Part shown: positions 23,301 through 37,000 of the stretch, one piece after another
Numbering within the stretch: the first letter of the stretch is position 1
Layout: each line of letters starts with the position of its first letter
Assembly: GCF_907164915.1 (NCBI RefSeq)
Contig: NC_061866.1
Coordinates: 54,005,814 to 54,069,813, forward strand
Direction of reading: 5' to 3'
DNA from: Impatiens glandulifera
Lineage: Eukaryota > Streptophyta > Magnoliopsida > Ericales > Balsaminaceae
Length of the DNA stretch: 64,000 nt
The notes under the pieces: model-generated
What the model saw: only the letters and a program-made list of their open reading frames with translations
Database searches by the model: none
What the model was told of the DNA's origin: nothing
Made by a program: the position numbers and the translations under genes

Positions 23301-26300
23301 CTTTTTTTTTTCTTCTTCTTCTTCTTCTCCTTATTATTCTTTTTGTTTTGTTTTCAGTTACACTTTAAGGTTGTAATTAATGGTTTTCCCGTGCTTTAGC
23401 AACATAATTATCTATGTTCACTGTGTTCAATGATATCTTTTTTCTTTTCTTACTTGACCATGGACTCCTTAGCACATGGATAGTCATAGAGGGTTTACTG
23501 TGATGTAAAATTTATATTCTTTTCTATCTTTATTATGCAATCGTATGAAATATTTGTCAACCTCTTGGATATATGAAATACAATAGAAGGTAATATGACA
23601 ATAACTTTTTTGGGCACTTTGCATTAAAGACTGAAAACTATCTAGTTTCTGGTTTCTTTCTGAGGTATGAAGCTGGGGCCACGACAGAGTTTTTTTGTTT
23701 TTTTAAGGTCAATTTTTTTATATTAAAAAGAAACAAGAAGCGTTCAGAGAACATGACAAAGAGTTCAGGCTGCTAAAATGAGTCTTCTTTTGTGCATGAA
23801 CCAGGAGTTTGTTCTTTGAGGGGTTATCAGGGATTATAACATGCCATTGCGTTTTTCACCTTTCTTGTATTATGCTTTATACCAATTCAAATGGTAAGTT
23901 TAGATAGTTAGTGATTCCTTGGTATGGACACGAGACCAGTGACAACTAAACATGTGTTCCATGGACGAATCAGTGGCTGCATATAAACTAAGCCACATAT
24001 GTGGTCAGTGACTGATGTCTGAAACTATGTTGTCTGGAAATGGTTGTAGGCTACATTTTGTAGCTTGTAAGATAATGTTGTGTTCAAATTGCTCATTTTT
24101 TGTTTGTCATCTTCTGCTGAATGCACCTTACTGATCAGCTTGTTGGAATAAGGCTCTAAATAATTTAGCTTTGTGCTGTTTCACTGGAAATGCTTCATTA
24201 ACTACTCTGCCTGTTTAAGTTTTGTTTTGTATGTATCTCTTATCTGAAATGACAAAATGGGCAAAGTTATTCTATACAGTGTGGAATTACCAAACTTGAC
24301 CCATGCCAATGAATCCTTTGCTTTTCCAAGAAAATGGTTGGGTGTGAAAAGGTTCAGGAACATGAGGTCGAGTTTCATAAACCTGACATTAATGGCAAAA
24401 AGTTTTAATTGCAGTAATAATTGGTTTGCTTTGCCAGGAAAATCCTGCAGAAAACATATTTTGTACCCTACTGTGGCAAAGCCATCTTCCATCCTAACCT
24501 CCAGCAAAGGAAATGCTGGGGGAGATAAAAAAATAAAGTATACTTTTTTTTTATATGGTGGAATATTGATTCCATATGAAATTGTTGACAGTTGTTTCTA
24601 AGATTGAGTTAATACCATGGTTAAACATGAATATTTTGTTCTTCATTTTTTTTTTTTTGGAAATGGTCATTAAGGCTCAAACACACTCTTGTGATTTGTT
24701 AATTCAAGTTAAATTAGATCCTTTTGATTTGTTCTTTAGTTAATTCAAATTAAATTGGATCCTTGTATAAATATGTTCTAATCAATTAATGGCACCAACG
24801 AGTTAATCAACTATATCAATGATTCACATGGATTATATGTTCTTTAAGTAAATGAAAATTTATTATACATGATGAGACAACCATTGTGGGATAAATAATC
24901 TATTTATTGGAAGAACTAACAAACTCTAGTTCACATAAACAGGTATTATCAAGAAAACAAGAACTGTGATGGAATGCTTACACCGTTTTTGCAGGGAATG
25001 CATTGACAAGTCAATGCGATTGGGGTATGTGTCAAACTTAAAATCTCTATCCTTTTTCATATTTTTGTAACATTCTTGTTCAATTGGCGGAGCTTACTTA
25101 GTATACATTAGAGTGACTCCAAAAAATATAAAATTTACTTCACTCAAAATTAAGCAACCTTGTGTTGCAGTAACAATGAGTGTCCTGCTTGCCGCACACA
25201 TTGTGCTAGTCGACGTTCTTTGAGAGATGATCCAAGATTTGACACAATGATTGAAGTCTTATATCAAAATATTGAGAAGTACGAGGAAGAGGTAGGAATA
25301 TGATGTGCTATGGCCTTTGATTGTTTTGTTTCAAAGTTGTGATTACACATAAAATGAGCACTGGTTGGCTGTTTGTTGTCAGGAATTGGCTTTTCATGAA
25401 GAGGAGAAAACCCGTAACAAGCAGGTTAGTACAACAGTTCATGACCGACTTCAAGCTGAGTTGTTTACATGCTTACTTGAGTATTTATACTATAACTAAA
25501 CAAAGTAGAGTTTAATGAGAGCTAGAGTGGTTGCAGATATAATTATTGTTAATCAATATTAACCTATTGATAACAATAATTTTATTATCTCTAACTAAAT
25601 TATATTAAATAATATAATATTAACGATATGTTCTTTTATTAATTTTAAAATTCAAATTTAACAACCATACCCCTCTATGTTATTATTTTTGAAATGTTAA
25701 ATTTTTATAAACAATTATTTTTATATAGATTATGTAAATTAAAAAGTTTTGGAAAACTTAAAGATTGTTGTTAAAATTTTCATTACATTAAAGAAGATGA
25801 AACCCTTTAATTTTTATTTTTGAAAAATAAACACTATATATTTTTGAAAATGTCCATTTTTACTAAATATGTAACACAAGCAAGAAGTGTTTTGAACATT
25901 ACAAAGAAGAGGGTGAAAAAAAGGACTACTATATTAATTTGGAAATAAAAAAGAATCTAAATACATTTGTCATCTCTAATCTTTGTCCTTAATTCAAGGT
26001 AGAGAGAGTAAATTAATTACATTACATTTAAATTAATAGACTAAAAATCCATAGAAAATAAATTAAGTTCCTCAATTATGCTAAAATTAACTATTTTACT
26101 GTTATATAGTTAACAAAAATTCAAAAGTCACAATAACTCCTTCCAATTTTGAGCCACTCCTTAAAATTTGGGTTTTGGATTTTATACATGTATATAGATG
26201 ATGCATATGGAAGTTCATCAACGTTAAATTGTTCCTTAAATATTACTGAATTAGATTCCCTCCTGTGACAATGCATTGTGAATACACCTTTCTTTTCTTT

Positions 26301-27504
26301 TTTTCTGGTCTCATTTTCCACTCCATTGTTGAATAGATACAAGAGTCCATTGCTCAAATATTTCGAAGACAGTCAGAAGCGCTTGCAACCAAACGCTGCA
26401 AATCATCTAAAGATGTGTACACTCCAAGATTGCCAAGAAATTGTCGTCATTCATACTCCAGAAGAAGACGGAGTAGCCATGGAACAGAACTTGAAATATC
26501 TGATGAAGACAATAGCTATGATGGAAACAAAGATTCATCTTCAGCTGATGAAGGGGTAATGGAAGTTAAGCAAAGGAGACACAAGAGAAGACCGTTGTCT
26601 AACCCTTCTTCGTCGACTGTGAACTCTGATGGAGGAGGATGTGCAAATGAATTGGAAGCAAGCAGGGAAATCAGGGGAGTTTCGGAAATACTCGGTTGGG
26701 GTGGAGGTGGTGCTCGGAGCAGGAGTCTTCGGAGCTCTCGCCTGTCAAAGCTGAAAGGATATCTTGAAATTTCTAAAGGTGGTGATGATAAGGTATATAA
26801 TGATAATACTGAATGCACAACTCAATTGCTTAGTTGCTGCCTGTTTAATTAATCAATAAGAGAAAGTTGTTATTCTGCATTCTCTTATTTTGCAGTTTGA
26901 CGTTCATCTGATGCTTATTTCCTTGGATTCGAAGACAGTTCCGAGTCTGGGTCAGCCATTTCTCTGTTGTCGTCCCAACTTGTTGGTTGAACACCTTCAC
27001 AATGTAAGATTTAGATAGGCGGAGAATTTATAGATTGTTTTGTTCTTTATATTCTAAAGTTTGTATGGCACTACTCTCTCAAACATGTTTATAGTATGTC
27101 TCACATGAGGCTGAAGTGCGGGCTGAAGATGTTGAAATTCTGCTAGTGAGGAGGCGTGATACTGCTGCCAACAGCCTGGATGCTGATATAGGCATAGACC
27201 TTTCAATGTTAATAGGAAACAACAGCTTACCACCCTCTGAGTCCGAGTTGGTTGCTTTCTGCAACAAGGCAATACTTGAGCCTTTGGAAGGGAAAGAAAC
27301 ATTAGCAAGTCTTTCAACTTCTTCGGGTGTGAACCATTTGGTGAGAATTTACTGTGTTTTTACAATAGAATCAAAGATTGCTGCCTTGCCTTAAATAAGC
27401 TAGAGAAATACATGGCTCTTTTCTCCGTATATAAAACCGCTTTCATTTTCATGTGATTGTTGTTGCAGATTCTTGCATATAGGAAGAAAGGATCTCCAAT
27501 TTAA
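20372..27504 (+). CDS. RING1: RING1-type E3 ubiquitin ligase of Polycomb PRC1
   Basis: Plant RING1A/B homologue. With BMI1-type partners it monoubiquitinates histone H2A and keeps developmental genes repressed in the nucleus. Ten exons: 20372-20588, 20703-20748, 23227-23285, 24943-25024, 25171-25291, 25383-25424, 26337-26792, 26896-27003, 27095-27340, 27469-27504; all GT-AG, frame kept, 470 residues. The start is Ser-rich and acidic (about 9-72). The C3HC4 RING has CPIC (C103, C106), ECLHRFCREC (C119, H121, C124, C127) and CPAC (C139, C142), followed by RTHCASRRSLRDDP, as in the Arabidopsis proteins. A basic, Ser-rich middle leads to a RAWUL-type C-terminus (LMLISLDSK, FLCCRPNLLVEHL, AEDVEILLVRRR, HLILAYRKKGSPI). 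Intron 2 is ~2.5 kb. RING1A versus RING1B is not resolved. Confidence 0.94.
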
Positions 27505-27985
27505 GGAGTTGGAGGACTCTTGGCTTGCCTTTGGAGGAGAAAATGGCGGCAGCTATTTTATTTATTACCTTTTGATCTTTTTGAGCACCCAGAAAACTAC
27601 ATCTCCTCGCACCCTCAAGTGTGTGATAAAAATATTACATCTTCTCTCTATTATAACATAATAACTCACTCAGAGTCTTATTTTATTACTATTTCTGATT
27701 TGAAGATGAACCGAAAAACTAGTTTTATATCCTCTCTTCTATTCTATTACCTTTTAACATATTGGAGGGGTTTTGCAAGATTATTAAATACATCTTTTGT
27801 TCATTATATTATTTTAACATATTATTATTTTGAAAACATCAGCCAGCCCCAATCCATGTTTTTGACCAGCTGATCAGGGTCAGGTGCCTCTTGTTCTAAA
27901 ATGATTGGTTGTAGACTTTAAAGTATTAAATGGATATATTTGTACTATGGTTGTATTAATTAGTTTTAAGAAATATAATCATTTG

Positions 27986-28025
<40 letters not shown>

Positions 28026-28800
28026 GTAGTTTTATTATTCTCAACTAAAAACATTTAATATGAATGAAGTCTAATTTGAATCATAAGAAATAGGAGGGAA
28101 GGCATTGCAATAAAAAAATGTATGCATGTCTTCTGCAATAACTAAATCTTTTTAAGAAGAAGAAGAAGAAGAATATATCATCCCCTGCATTATCATTCAT
28201 AAATAAAGCAATCAGGCGAAAGATAACAACTGCCTTTTCCAGGTAAATACTCAAAACATTTTTCAAAGATTTAATTTTCAAAATTTATTGATTAAATATT
28301 ATTATAACTAGCCATCTAACCCACTCTAATAATCTATTTTTTCATCAATTTTAATATACATCAAACAAGCTACCATACCAACGGTGAATTTTCTTATGAA
28401 AAGATTGAACATCTTTGAAGAGGTTAATTTGACACTTTATAGGTCTTGTTTGAACTAAGGGTTATTTGGTTTTAATCATATCATTTTTTTATTTTATTTT
28501 CAAATACCAACCATACATCAACCAAGCTCGTAGTCTTACCTAGAAAGCGTTTGAAATGTTCGCAAGCACACACGTGGATGGAAAAGATCGACATTTAATA
28601 AGATATCCATATAAACGGGTGAAAATATTTATTGACGCTCTTTAATTTGAAATATTTAAAGTTTATCAATTAAAATATTATTATTTTAATGTTTATATAA
28701 AGAATACTTTAGTCATTTAAGACAATAATTTACTTTCTAATCAAATAATATTTCTTTTTATAACAAAGCCCCCCAACAACTAACAAAGTTGAGTATCAAA
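27505..28800. other. Intergenic with (AT)n tract
   Basis: RING1 3' flank, then AT-rich sequence. An (AT)n microsatellite lies at 27987-28021 and a GAA run near 28157-28171. Small frames here look random. Confidence 0.6.
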
Positions 28801-29446
28801 AAGGCACAAGCACCTGCAGAATTGGATTGGAAGTTAGAGCATATTTCTTGAGGCAAGTAAGTTCCTTCTTTTCATCAAATAATCTCTGGATTGTTGCATG
28901 TGTTTAGCTTTGTTGGTTGCCTGCATTTTTTGAGCATACAACCATTGTTTTGTGTTTTTCTTCAATTTGCTTCTGAAGGAGAAGTCCCTTATATATTAGG
29001 TTAAATCTGTTTCTATTTATTTGCATGTATCATATAAACCCTAGCTAGTTTATGCTCTGCCGCCTCAAGTTTGACTGCTATTTCATTGTTTAATTGAGGG
29101 AATTCGGCGAGAGCTACTCTCTTCGGAGAAGAGAGGTTCTCCTTATATCGATCTTGATTTTGCTCTTGCTCTTGTTGGTGCTGCTGCATTATTGATTTAT
29201 TTTTTGAGTTTGTTTCACTTGTTGACGAGGCTTTCTTTATTAAGAATCCTCTGTAAATTAAAGCTAGATTGACTCAAACAAGTGTCTGCTTACCATTAAA
29301 ACTAGTTGTTGTTAGAAAGGATGCATAAACTGTTTTCATCTCTGAAAGAAAAAAAGATTGAACAAGGGTTCCTATCTATCTGAATCTGATGCATAAACTT
29401 TCAATATCTTATTGATCTGACATGACAGATTCCTATTATTCAGAAG
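28801..29446 (+). promoter_or_regulatory. Probable 5' leader with intron of the AT-hook gene
   Basis: A good donor (GGCAA followed by GTAAGT at 28857) and acceptors ending at 29428 (ATGACAG) or 29443 (TTATTCAG) suggest a leader intron of ~580 bp before the ATG at 29447. Leader introns are common in plant regulatory genes; transcript data would be needed to prove it. Confidence 0.4.
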
Positions 29447-30076
29447 ATGGAAAACCCTGGAAATATGCCCCCAGAAACGTCAGTAAAGAGGAAAAGAGGT
29501 CGTCCGCGTAAAGACGAGGGTGGCAGAAGTGGTCATAGGATAATGCCACGACCTGTCTTAAACAATAATAATGGAAAACAGTCTGGAATACTTAACCCCA
29601 TTGAGAAAACAGTTGCAGGTGTAGTTGATGCAGCATTCAATGGAGGCTATCTAGTAACTGTCAAGATTGGCAACACAGAGACTATTCTTAAAGGTGTTGT
29701 TTTCAAGCCAGGGCAGCATGTTCCTCTCCTCTCACCTGAAATGATTTCAATTGGAAGAAACCTACTCAAGCAACAAGTAGCTACACCTACAAAATCGTCT
29801 GAAACAATATCATCTAAGCGAAACGAGGAACACGTTGGCAACAGTACTGGGATAGCTGCCAATTCTCCAATGTGGTTTGATAAAAGCAAAATGGGCAGAA
29901 TGTCCGAGCTTTTGCAGGTAAACAAAACACTCCTTTGATCAATGAATGATTGATGATGATGATGATAACAACTCCTCCACTTTCAGGTTTTGGAAGATGA
30001 TGAGAAATTAGCAGGTAGAGATGAGATGAATGATGGTAATGAGGAATCCATTCCGTCAAAGACACAACAACCTTAG
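29447..30076 (+). CDS. AT-hook DNA-binding protein
   Basis: Two exons (29447-29917, 29987-30076), GT-AG phase 0, 186 residues. An AT-hook, KRKRGRPRKD (residues 14-23, GRP core), binds the minor groove of AT-rich DNA and doubles as a nuclear signal. A conserved-looking block follows at about 54-105: VAGVVDAAFNGGYLVTVKIG, then LKGVVFKPGQHVPLLSPEMI. It resembles plant AT-hook proteins described only as AT hook motif-containing. There is no PPC/DUF296 domain, so it is not an AHL protein. The C-terminus is acidic (LEDDEKLAGRDEMNDGNEES). A 37-nt G run lies just past the stop, probably in the 3' UTR. Its target is unknown. Confidence 0.83.
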
Positions 30077-30169
30077 CTTTGATTTGATTGAGAAGTGCAA
30101 TGACTTTCTTTCTAATCTTGTACTAAGGATCTATCTCACCAAACAATTGTTTTTCCTTCTTAAAACTGT

Positions 30170-30172
<3 letters not shown>

Positions 30173-30209
<37 letters not shown>
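30173..30209. repeat. Poly(G) run of 37 nt
   Basis: An uninterrupted G homopolymer, 97 bp after the AT-hook stop codon in otherwise AT-rich DNA. It could form stacked G-quadruplexes in DNA or in the 3' UTR. Its real length is uncertain because such runs are error-prone in sequencing. Confidence 0.85.
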
Positions 30210-30211
<2 letters not shown>

Positions 30212-31006
30212 CATGTTTCCTGATTTTGTCATGATTTGTGACTATGGATGCTTTATTTACTCCTATATTTATATAACTGCTTTTATAGTCACCACAAGAA
30301 AGGGATGAGGATGAGTAGTAGTAGTAGTAGAAGAAGAAACAGGTCGGTCAAATGGACTAATGATTTTGAAAGTGATATGTACATGTCATTAGTTTTGGAG
30401 TTCATAACAAGAAGCACTGATGATATATTATTCTCAAACTGAAAATTATGAATTATTTCTCTTTCAGGCTTCAATCACAGTCAAAGTAATATTTCCTAAA
30501 ATTTTGCTTCCAAAAAGAAAGGAATGAGTCACATCATTGTCTCTAAATATATCTATTGTAATAGAATCAAAATTTTAAAGAAGATCCATCTACTTAATAT
30601 AGTATTTTGCACATATCATTATTAAAGCAACAAACAGCATAATTCGAGATCAGTAGTTGAATCGAATTGATGGTAGATACCAGATAGAGAAACATCTAAC
30701 CCAAATAGGAAACAACAGGCTCCGCACCTATAATTGAGGGGGGGAAACTGAAAAAATATTAATTTTACAGAGAATAACAACATCTAAGAAAGATCCTTGA
30801 AGAAGGACATAAGCTTCAAATCCCTCTCTTTGGTCATGTAATTTTACTCTTTAAAGTTGCAATACCAACTAACCAAATACAGACTTCAAAACTTTGGGGT
30901 AGGTTAAAAAATGAAATAAGTAAAGCCAAAATTTTGTAGGAATAAAAACGATTTCCTTATAAGTAAAGCCAATATATAGTATATAATAATAAAATAAAAA
31001 ATATAT
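30210..31006. other. 3' flank between convergent AT-hook and CID genes
   Basis: AT-rich, with a short (GTA)n run near 30315-30330. No supported gene. Confidence 0.6.
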
Positions 31007-34000
31007 TTACGGAAACTTGGTGGTGTATATACCATTTGATCCTGGAACTGGAATGGAATGGAAAACATGGAAGGGAGGCTGAGGAAGGGAGTGGTGATTT
31101 GGTAACCCAAATGGTTGCTGCCCTCCAGACATAAGAGGTGGTGCTGGTGGTAGTGGTGTTGTCACACATAAAGGAAATGTTTGGGATGCCACATTTCCTG
31201 CGCATAAAAACGAGTATTTTTCTTGTTTAGTACAAGAACACTACTATTTGGGAAAAAGTGTCAAAATAAATACCTTGGTGCTTAGGAATATGGTTTGAAT
31301 GGGCGGGTGTTGTTAGTAAAGGGCGTGTAGGTACTTGAGGGATAGCTGCCACACCCTGATGATTCACATCCTTCAAAACAACAACAAATAAAAAATAATC
31401 AACAAAAACAAACACCAATACTTCAGTGCAAATAGAAAATACACAAGCTACCAAATAAAAGAAAGAATTGATACCAAGAAAATTTAACTTTGAAACTTGA
31501 AGCACCAAACCATCTCAGGTTTCATGAAATCAGATAAAGTCTACTGTTTTAAGTATACTATTTCTTGTTTTGATTTGGCATAAGGATTTCATATGCAAGA
31601 GTATGGAGAACCACAACCAAACATGTGATCAACCACTTTAAAGTATGTATTATCAGAACATATACAGTTGAGAACCAAAATATGTATTCAAAAATTTTGA
31701 GGATGCAACTTTGTGAAAATCTCAGTTTGATCACTACAATAATCATTATGACTAAGTCAGGAAGGGACGTTGTCATCATCATACATATAAGCACCTCATG
31801 TCTGGATATTCAAATAATTACATAAATCCTTTCTCATGTTCATCTTTAATAACCATGTAAAAACTACCTTTGATATTTTCCCCCTTGTTTCTGATGAACC
31901 CTAATGTAAGTTGCATCACAATTTATATTGGTTCAATATTACACTAAAGAAATGCAGCAAATCATCATTGTAACAGTCAGCAAGAGGCAACAAGGTATTC
32001 TGGAGACCAATTCAAGCACTTGTAAATAGCCATAAGAATATTCTGAAAAATAAAAACAACTAAGCATACCTAGCAATAAATCAATATCTGAAGTCAGTAA
32101 TTCATTTGTAATTGATTGCTCTTGTCCTCTCACAAACAAAAGTGATCTGCTGTGTGCATTAGTATCACTTTCCATACAAGACAAACAACCTTTTTTGGGG
32201 CAAAAAGAATATCCTTCAGAGCCTATTTGGTATCAACAGTTTCCAAATAGGCTCATAGTCTGATTCTGCTGTCTAACCCTTCATAAAGAAAAATACCAAT
32301 ATGCTAGCTATGTCTTTTGGCATATGCTTATATGGAAGCTTGTAAAAATACTAAAATATATTAAAACAGGGTCCAATTATAGTCTATTCTAGGGTGTTAT
32401 CTAGGTTTGCCTGTGTTGTGTTTGGGTATAAAATAACATTTCAACACACTTATAGAAACACAAATAATAGAACACTCATGGAAAAATTATAGCAATGATG
32501 AATATTGTATCTTACATGAGAAACAGGTTGCATATATACAAGCTGCCCAAATCGTCCAACCATAACCTGAAACATGAAAGATTAACATTGTATATGAAGA
32601 AATATTACCTCTCTAATAAACAATCCATATCGACTACATCTAAAAACAAATCTACAGTGGGGATCAAGAGAAATCCTCCTCTACTTACATTTTGGTAATT
32701 TGGATGGGAATAGGAAGGCAACCCTTGAAAAGTGTGGTACTGACCAGCATATCTAAGGGGCATAGTCCTGTTTCCTGTTTGTCCTACAATCTTTACAAGG
32801 TAAAACAAGAAAATATAGTGATTAAATCTATTATTGCACTTTTGTAATTGTTACAGAAAAATAACAATGTCTATTGGGTTAAAATTTGAACTCGCCTCTG
32901 AGTAGGCCATCATGTCATATGCCCAGATTTTCCAGATAACGTGAAGGATAGTCAACAAAAACAGATAAAGAGGCAAAAGAACTACTATCATAGAACAAAA
33001 GTACATGAAAAAGACTATAGAAAAAGAAAGTAAATACTAGTACATAGAAGCAAGAAATAACATGAATTTACACACAACAGAGAACTTGGATGAAACACAA
33101 GCTCTGATGCTAATAAGCATAAACACAAGTGATAAAACAGTACCAAATCAAAATCTTAAAAAATCCTAATCAACCAAATTAATTTATAACATATAAATAT
33201 TCTCAATTTTCAACACATAAAGCAAAGACAAGGCATTTGTTGGAAAGAAAAATGCAGTCTACTGAGCAGTTAACATAAACTATACAAACATGTGCCAATT
33301 CGTAGGCTGTTACAAGTAGAAACTGGCAACGTGCATAATATAAGGTTTACCATTTGAGAAAATTGATTATCAACAATTCCGTTCCCTTGGATCAAGTTAC
33401 CACTGGAAATGACTTTGGCGGGTAGAGGTGTGTGGGCAGTGAATGAGTTGAATTCAACTTCTGGTTTTGATGTGGCAACTGGTATTAAAGGAAAATTGTC
33501 TGGCATGTAAGCCATATTTGTTGTTGCTGGCACTGCAGGAGGTGCTACAGATCTACGATTTGAGAAAGATGGACAGAATACCTTTGCCCCAGGGTTGAGT
33601 TTAAATTCCTAGAGCCAAAGAAAGTTAGATAGTAAAAAATCAACACTGAGATGAATGAAAACAAAATCCATCTTGACTACTGCTTATTGTATCTGCACTT
33701 GCATACAGTGCAGATATGAAAACAAAATTTACACTTGCATACAGTTGCTCCAACTATCATCAATATGACAAACTATTTACCTAAAAAAATATGAATAAAT
33801 CATAGGGGGGGGCGCTCTCATCACGGTTATTCACCTTCCAGTTTATGAATGAAATTGACAGTAGTTTGAACTCAATGCACGGTCTCTGTTACATAACCTT
33901 TTATTATATAACAGCTGTTATCCTATGTACATTACCTTAGTATTTAAACTTAGTCGTTTCTGAGGGGAATTTGTTCTGGGAGCTGTAGATGAAGTAACAC

Positions 34001-37000
34001 AATATCCTGGGTTATCATCCACTGATGAAGGGCTAGACATGGAAACATTCAAAGTAGTATTTGAACATGAAGTGTCTCCTGAAGTAGGCCTCTCTTGAAG
34101 TTCAGTATCCGCTTTGTTAGTGGATGAAGGAAGGCAATTTGAGGATGCTATTGTCTGCACCAGCTCAGATGCATTTACTTGACATTCCTTAGCAGCATAT
34201 GATAGGGTAAAACAAGCATCTACAGGAGTACCTAGAATGACAAAGTTAATACACTAGGTAAAAATAGTTGAATGATGAGGCATCTAGCCATTACATGAAA
34301 CAATTGAACTTCAAATACACTTTGGACATATCCCGTAATATTCACATACGGCTAATAACATAGACATCCAAAATGGTTTAATAAACTTTTGCATATAATA
34401 TTAGTGTCCCACTTCTGGGAAATGAAAAAGACAACAAAAACTCACAACTTGAATATAATCCTTGTAATCCAGATGCCTGCAACAATAGAGTAAAGATAAT
34501 TAGGCAACTAAAATAGGAAGCACTATGTAGTATTAACTCAACAATCTTAAGTTTCTAAAATAGGTATGTTTTAAATTTTTAATGTCAACTCTACATACAT
34601 CTTCCTTTGAAGAGACTGTCCCCTCACAATCCAACTCATTCCCCTGTGGAATGACATCACTAACCTGTCTGCCAGAAAGAATTAAAAAGAAATATGACAA
34701 GTGACTATATAAACAGAAAAGGCTAAGCGTAAAATTATATATACATATATAAAGCTCTGTGAATGCCTTTTCCTTTTTTGGGGGTTGAATAGACAAAACA
34801 CAAACAGTTTTTTTGCCCACAGAATGTAAGCTCCACAAGTAAGATACCATTTGTGACTACTATGAACTAACAGCTAATATAGACTCCATTTGGTTTGAGT
34901 GAGTAGTCATCACATATGGATGAATGATAATTTTTATAACTTGACGAGTAAAACAATCATTTAATATGTGGCACCATTATTGATTGAATTATGTTTGAGT
35001 TTTTTTTTTTATGAGCAAAATTATATATCAAAGTATATGCTTAGTTAAGATGATCATCACAATTCTTGCCAAATGGATGATCAACCAACTATTGGATTAC
35101 AATGATAAGTGACTTACCAAATAATTCATAGAACAAAAAAACTTTATCATGAGAAACCATTACTAAAAAAAGGAATGCAAACAATCACAAAAAGTATACA
35201 TCGACTAAAGATAGAAAGATCAAAAACTGTAAATTTGTTAACAAAAGAAGGTATCAAAAACACAGTACCACATCTGAAAATTAGGAAATAGTTGTCAATA
35301 GCTTATACAAATGCTATAATTTGGGACTAAATACCTCATATTGTGCGGAGTATTAGAAGCTTCTTCATCCTGTAAAGATGCCCGTGCAAGCATGGTAATA
35401 TGTGTGAATAAAATTGGTCAAACTAAATGACAAAGAATGAAAAGTGAGAAAATAATTAATCATCATGCTTGAATCTTGTTCCTCTACTTGAAGTGGTTTA
35501 CATTACCATAGGTAATGGGAAGATTTATATGCATAAATGAATAGTTGTTTGAATGAAAGATCTTGTTATTTCTAGATTAAGTGCCATAAATTACAACCAA
35601 AAACCAATGAAACATAATGGAATAATATCATTATAAACTTGGTAATATGCATCTTGCAATATAATTCCTGATGAATATCGGGACATCATAACTCTAGGAA
35701 TCCTAAAAAATGAGGTTCATTCTCACAAATTATGAATCTCTTCCAGACAATGTGATATCAACTAAGTTGGATATTGTTAAATATTTTTTGTATAGGTTGA
35801 AACATAAGTTCCTAATTTGTGTTTCTGATAAGGCTTGTATAACCTCATTCATGGAACATTAGAATCACATGCTGCATATTGTGAACTGAAGTTCATATGA
35901 TGAAAAATAAAATGTAATTACCTTCCCAAAATGCATGCTTTTGATTTCACCATTTTCAACTCCATTCTCAATATTTGAATAGTCCCTCACATGTATTACT
36001 GTAGGCATAATACAACTTTTTATCTCATTCCCAGCTTGCATCCTGCTTTGGATAACAAAAAAAGTAACATAAAGGTGATCATATGCAATTTAACGAGAAA
36101 TATATTACATAAATATGGGGTTATGGGATGGTAAGACAATTTAAGACCATATAAATTAGAGAAATTTATGAATAGAGGTGTTATGATAATGAGATGAGAT
36201 AACGGCTCATTGAAATTTACCATAGTAACATAGGGTTTATGTTATTGGATGCCGAAACGCCTAACAGTCTCCTCCGAAAAGCGAGTTCTTGGGGTGTCTA
36301 AAAAGGTCAACGCTTAACTTGCCTTGAAAAGAAAAATTTTCTCTAGGATTTCTTCATAGGTAAAATTATGTTAAAAAGCATTCATTCACCAGATACTTAC
36401 CTAAGTGAGAGATACAGATGTTGGTCACCAATATTTCATAAACATTGTTACATAAAAGAACTACTATAGATCATTATGTATTAACTTAACCTTTCCCCAA
36501 GACCTTCAAGACACCTATAAGAAGTCCTTAGGTTGAGTTCCCACAAGAAGGAAATAAAGACCAACATTCTAATCTTACAGGAGATAATTCACAACTCTAC
36601 ATCCTAAGTAATACTAATGTTAACAAGATTCTAATGTTTTTTTCCTTAACCTTATGATGCCAAATCACCCGTATCGTCATTATCGAGCAAATGTGTACAA
36701 CCCTCATATCCTACATGACATCTCCTCCACCAACAATCATTTAATGACTACACCAATCAAACTTTTTCACAAGGTACAGGAATGTAATATTTGTCAATAA
36801 TGTTGACAAAACTACATAACAAGAATCTTCATTCAATACAACTCCATGATTAGTTTTTTTCTATTGTGGATTTGTTGTTCACAAGGAACATACTACGTGT
36901 AAATTATCATGATTTGTGTGAAGGCTTAGTTAACACTGAGAATACCGGCTCTATGTGTCTAAGCATGACAAAGGAAAAGTGAAAAAAAAGACACAATTAA

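Noticed and set aside
30289..30474. Short frames around the poly(G) and GTA runs
   Set aside because: Low-complexity translations with no start context or homology signal.
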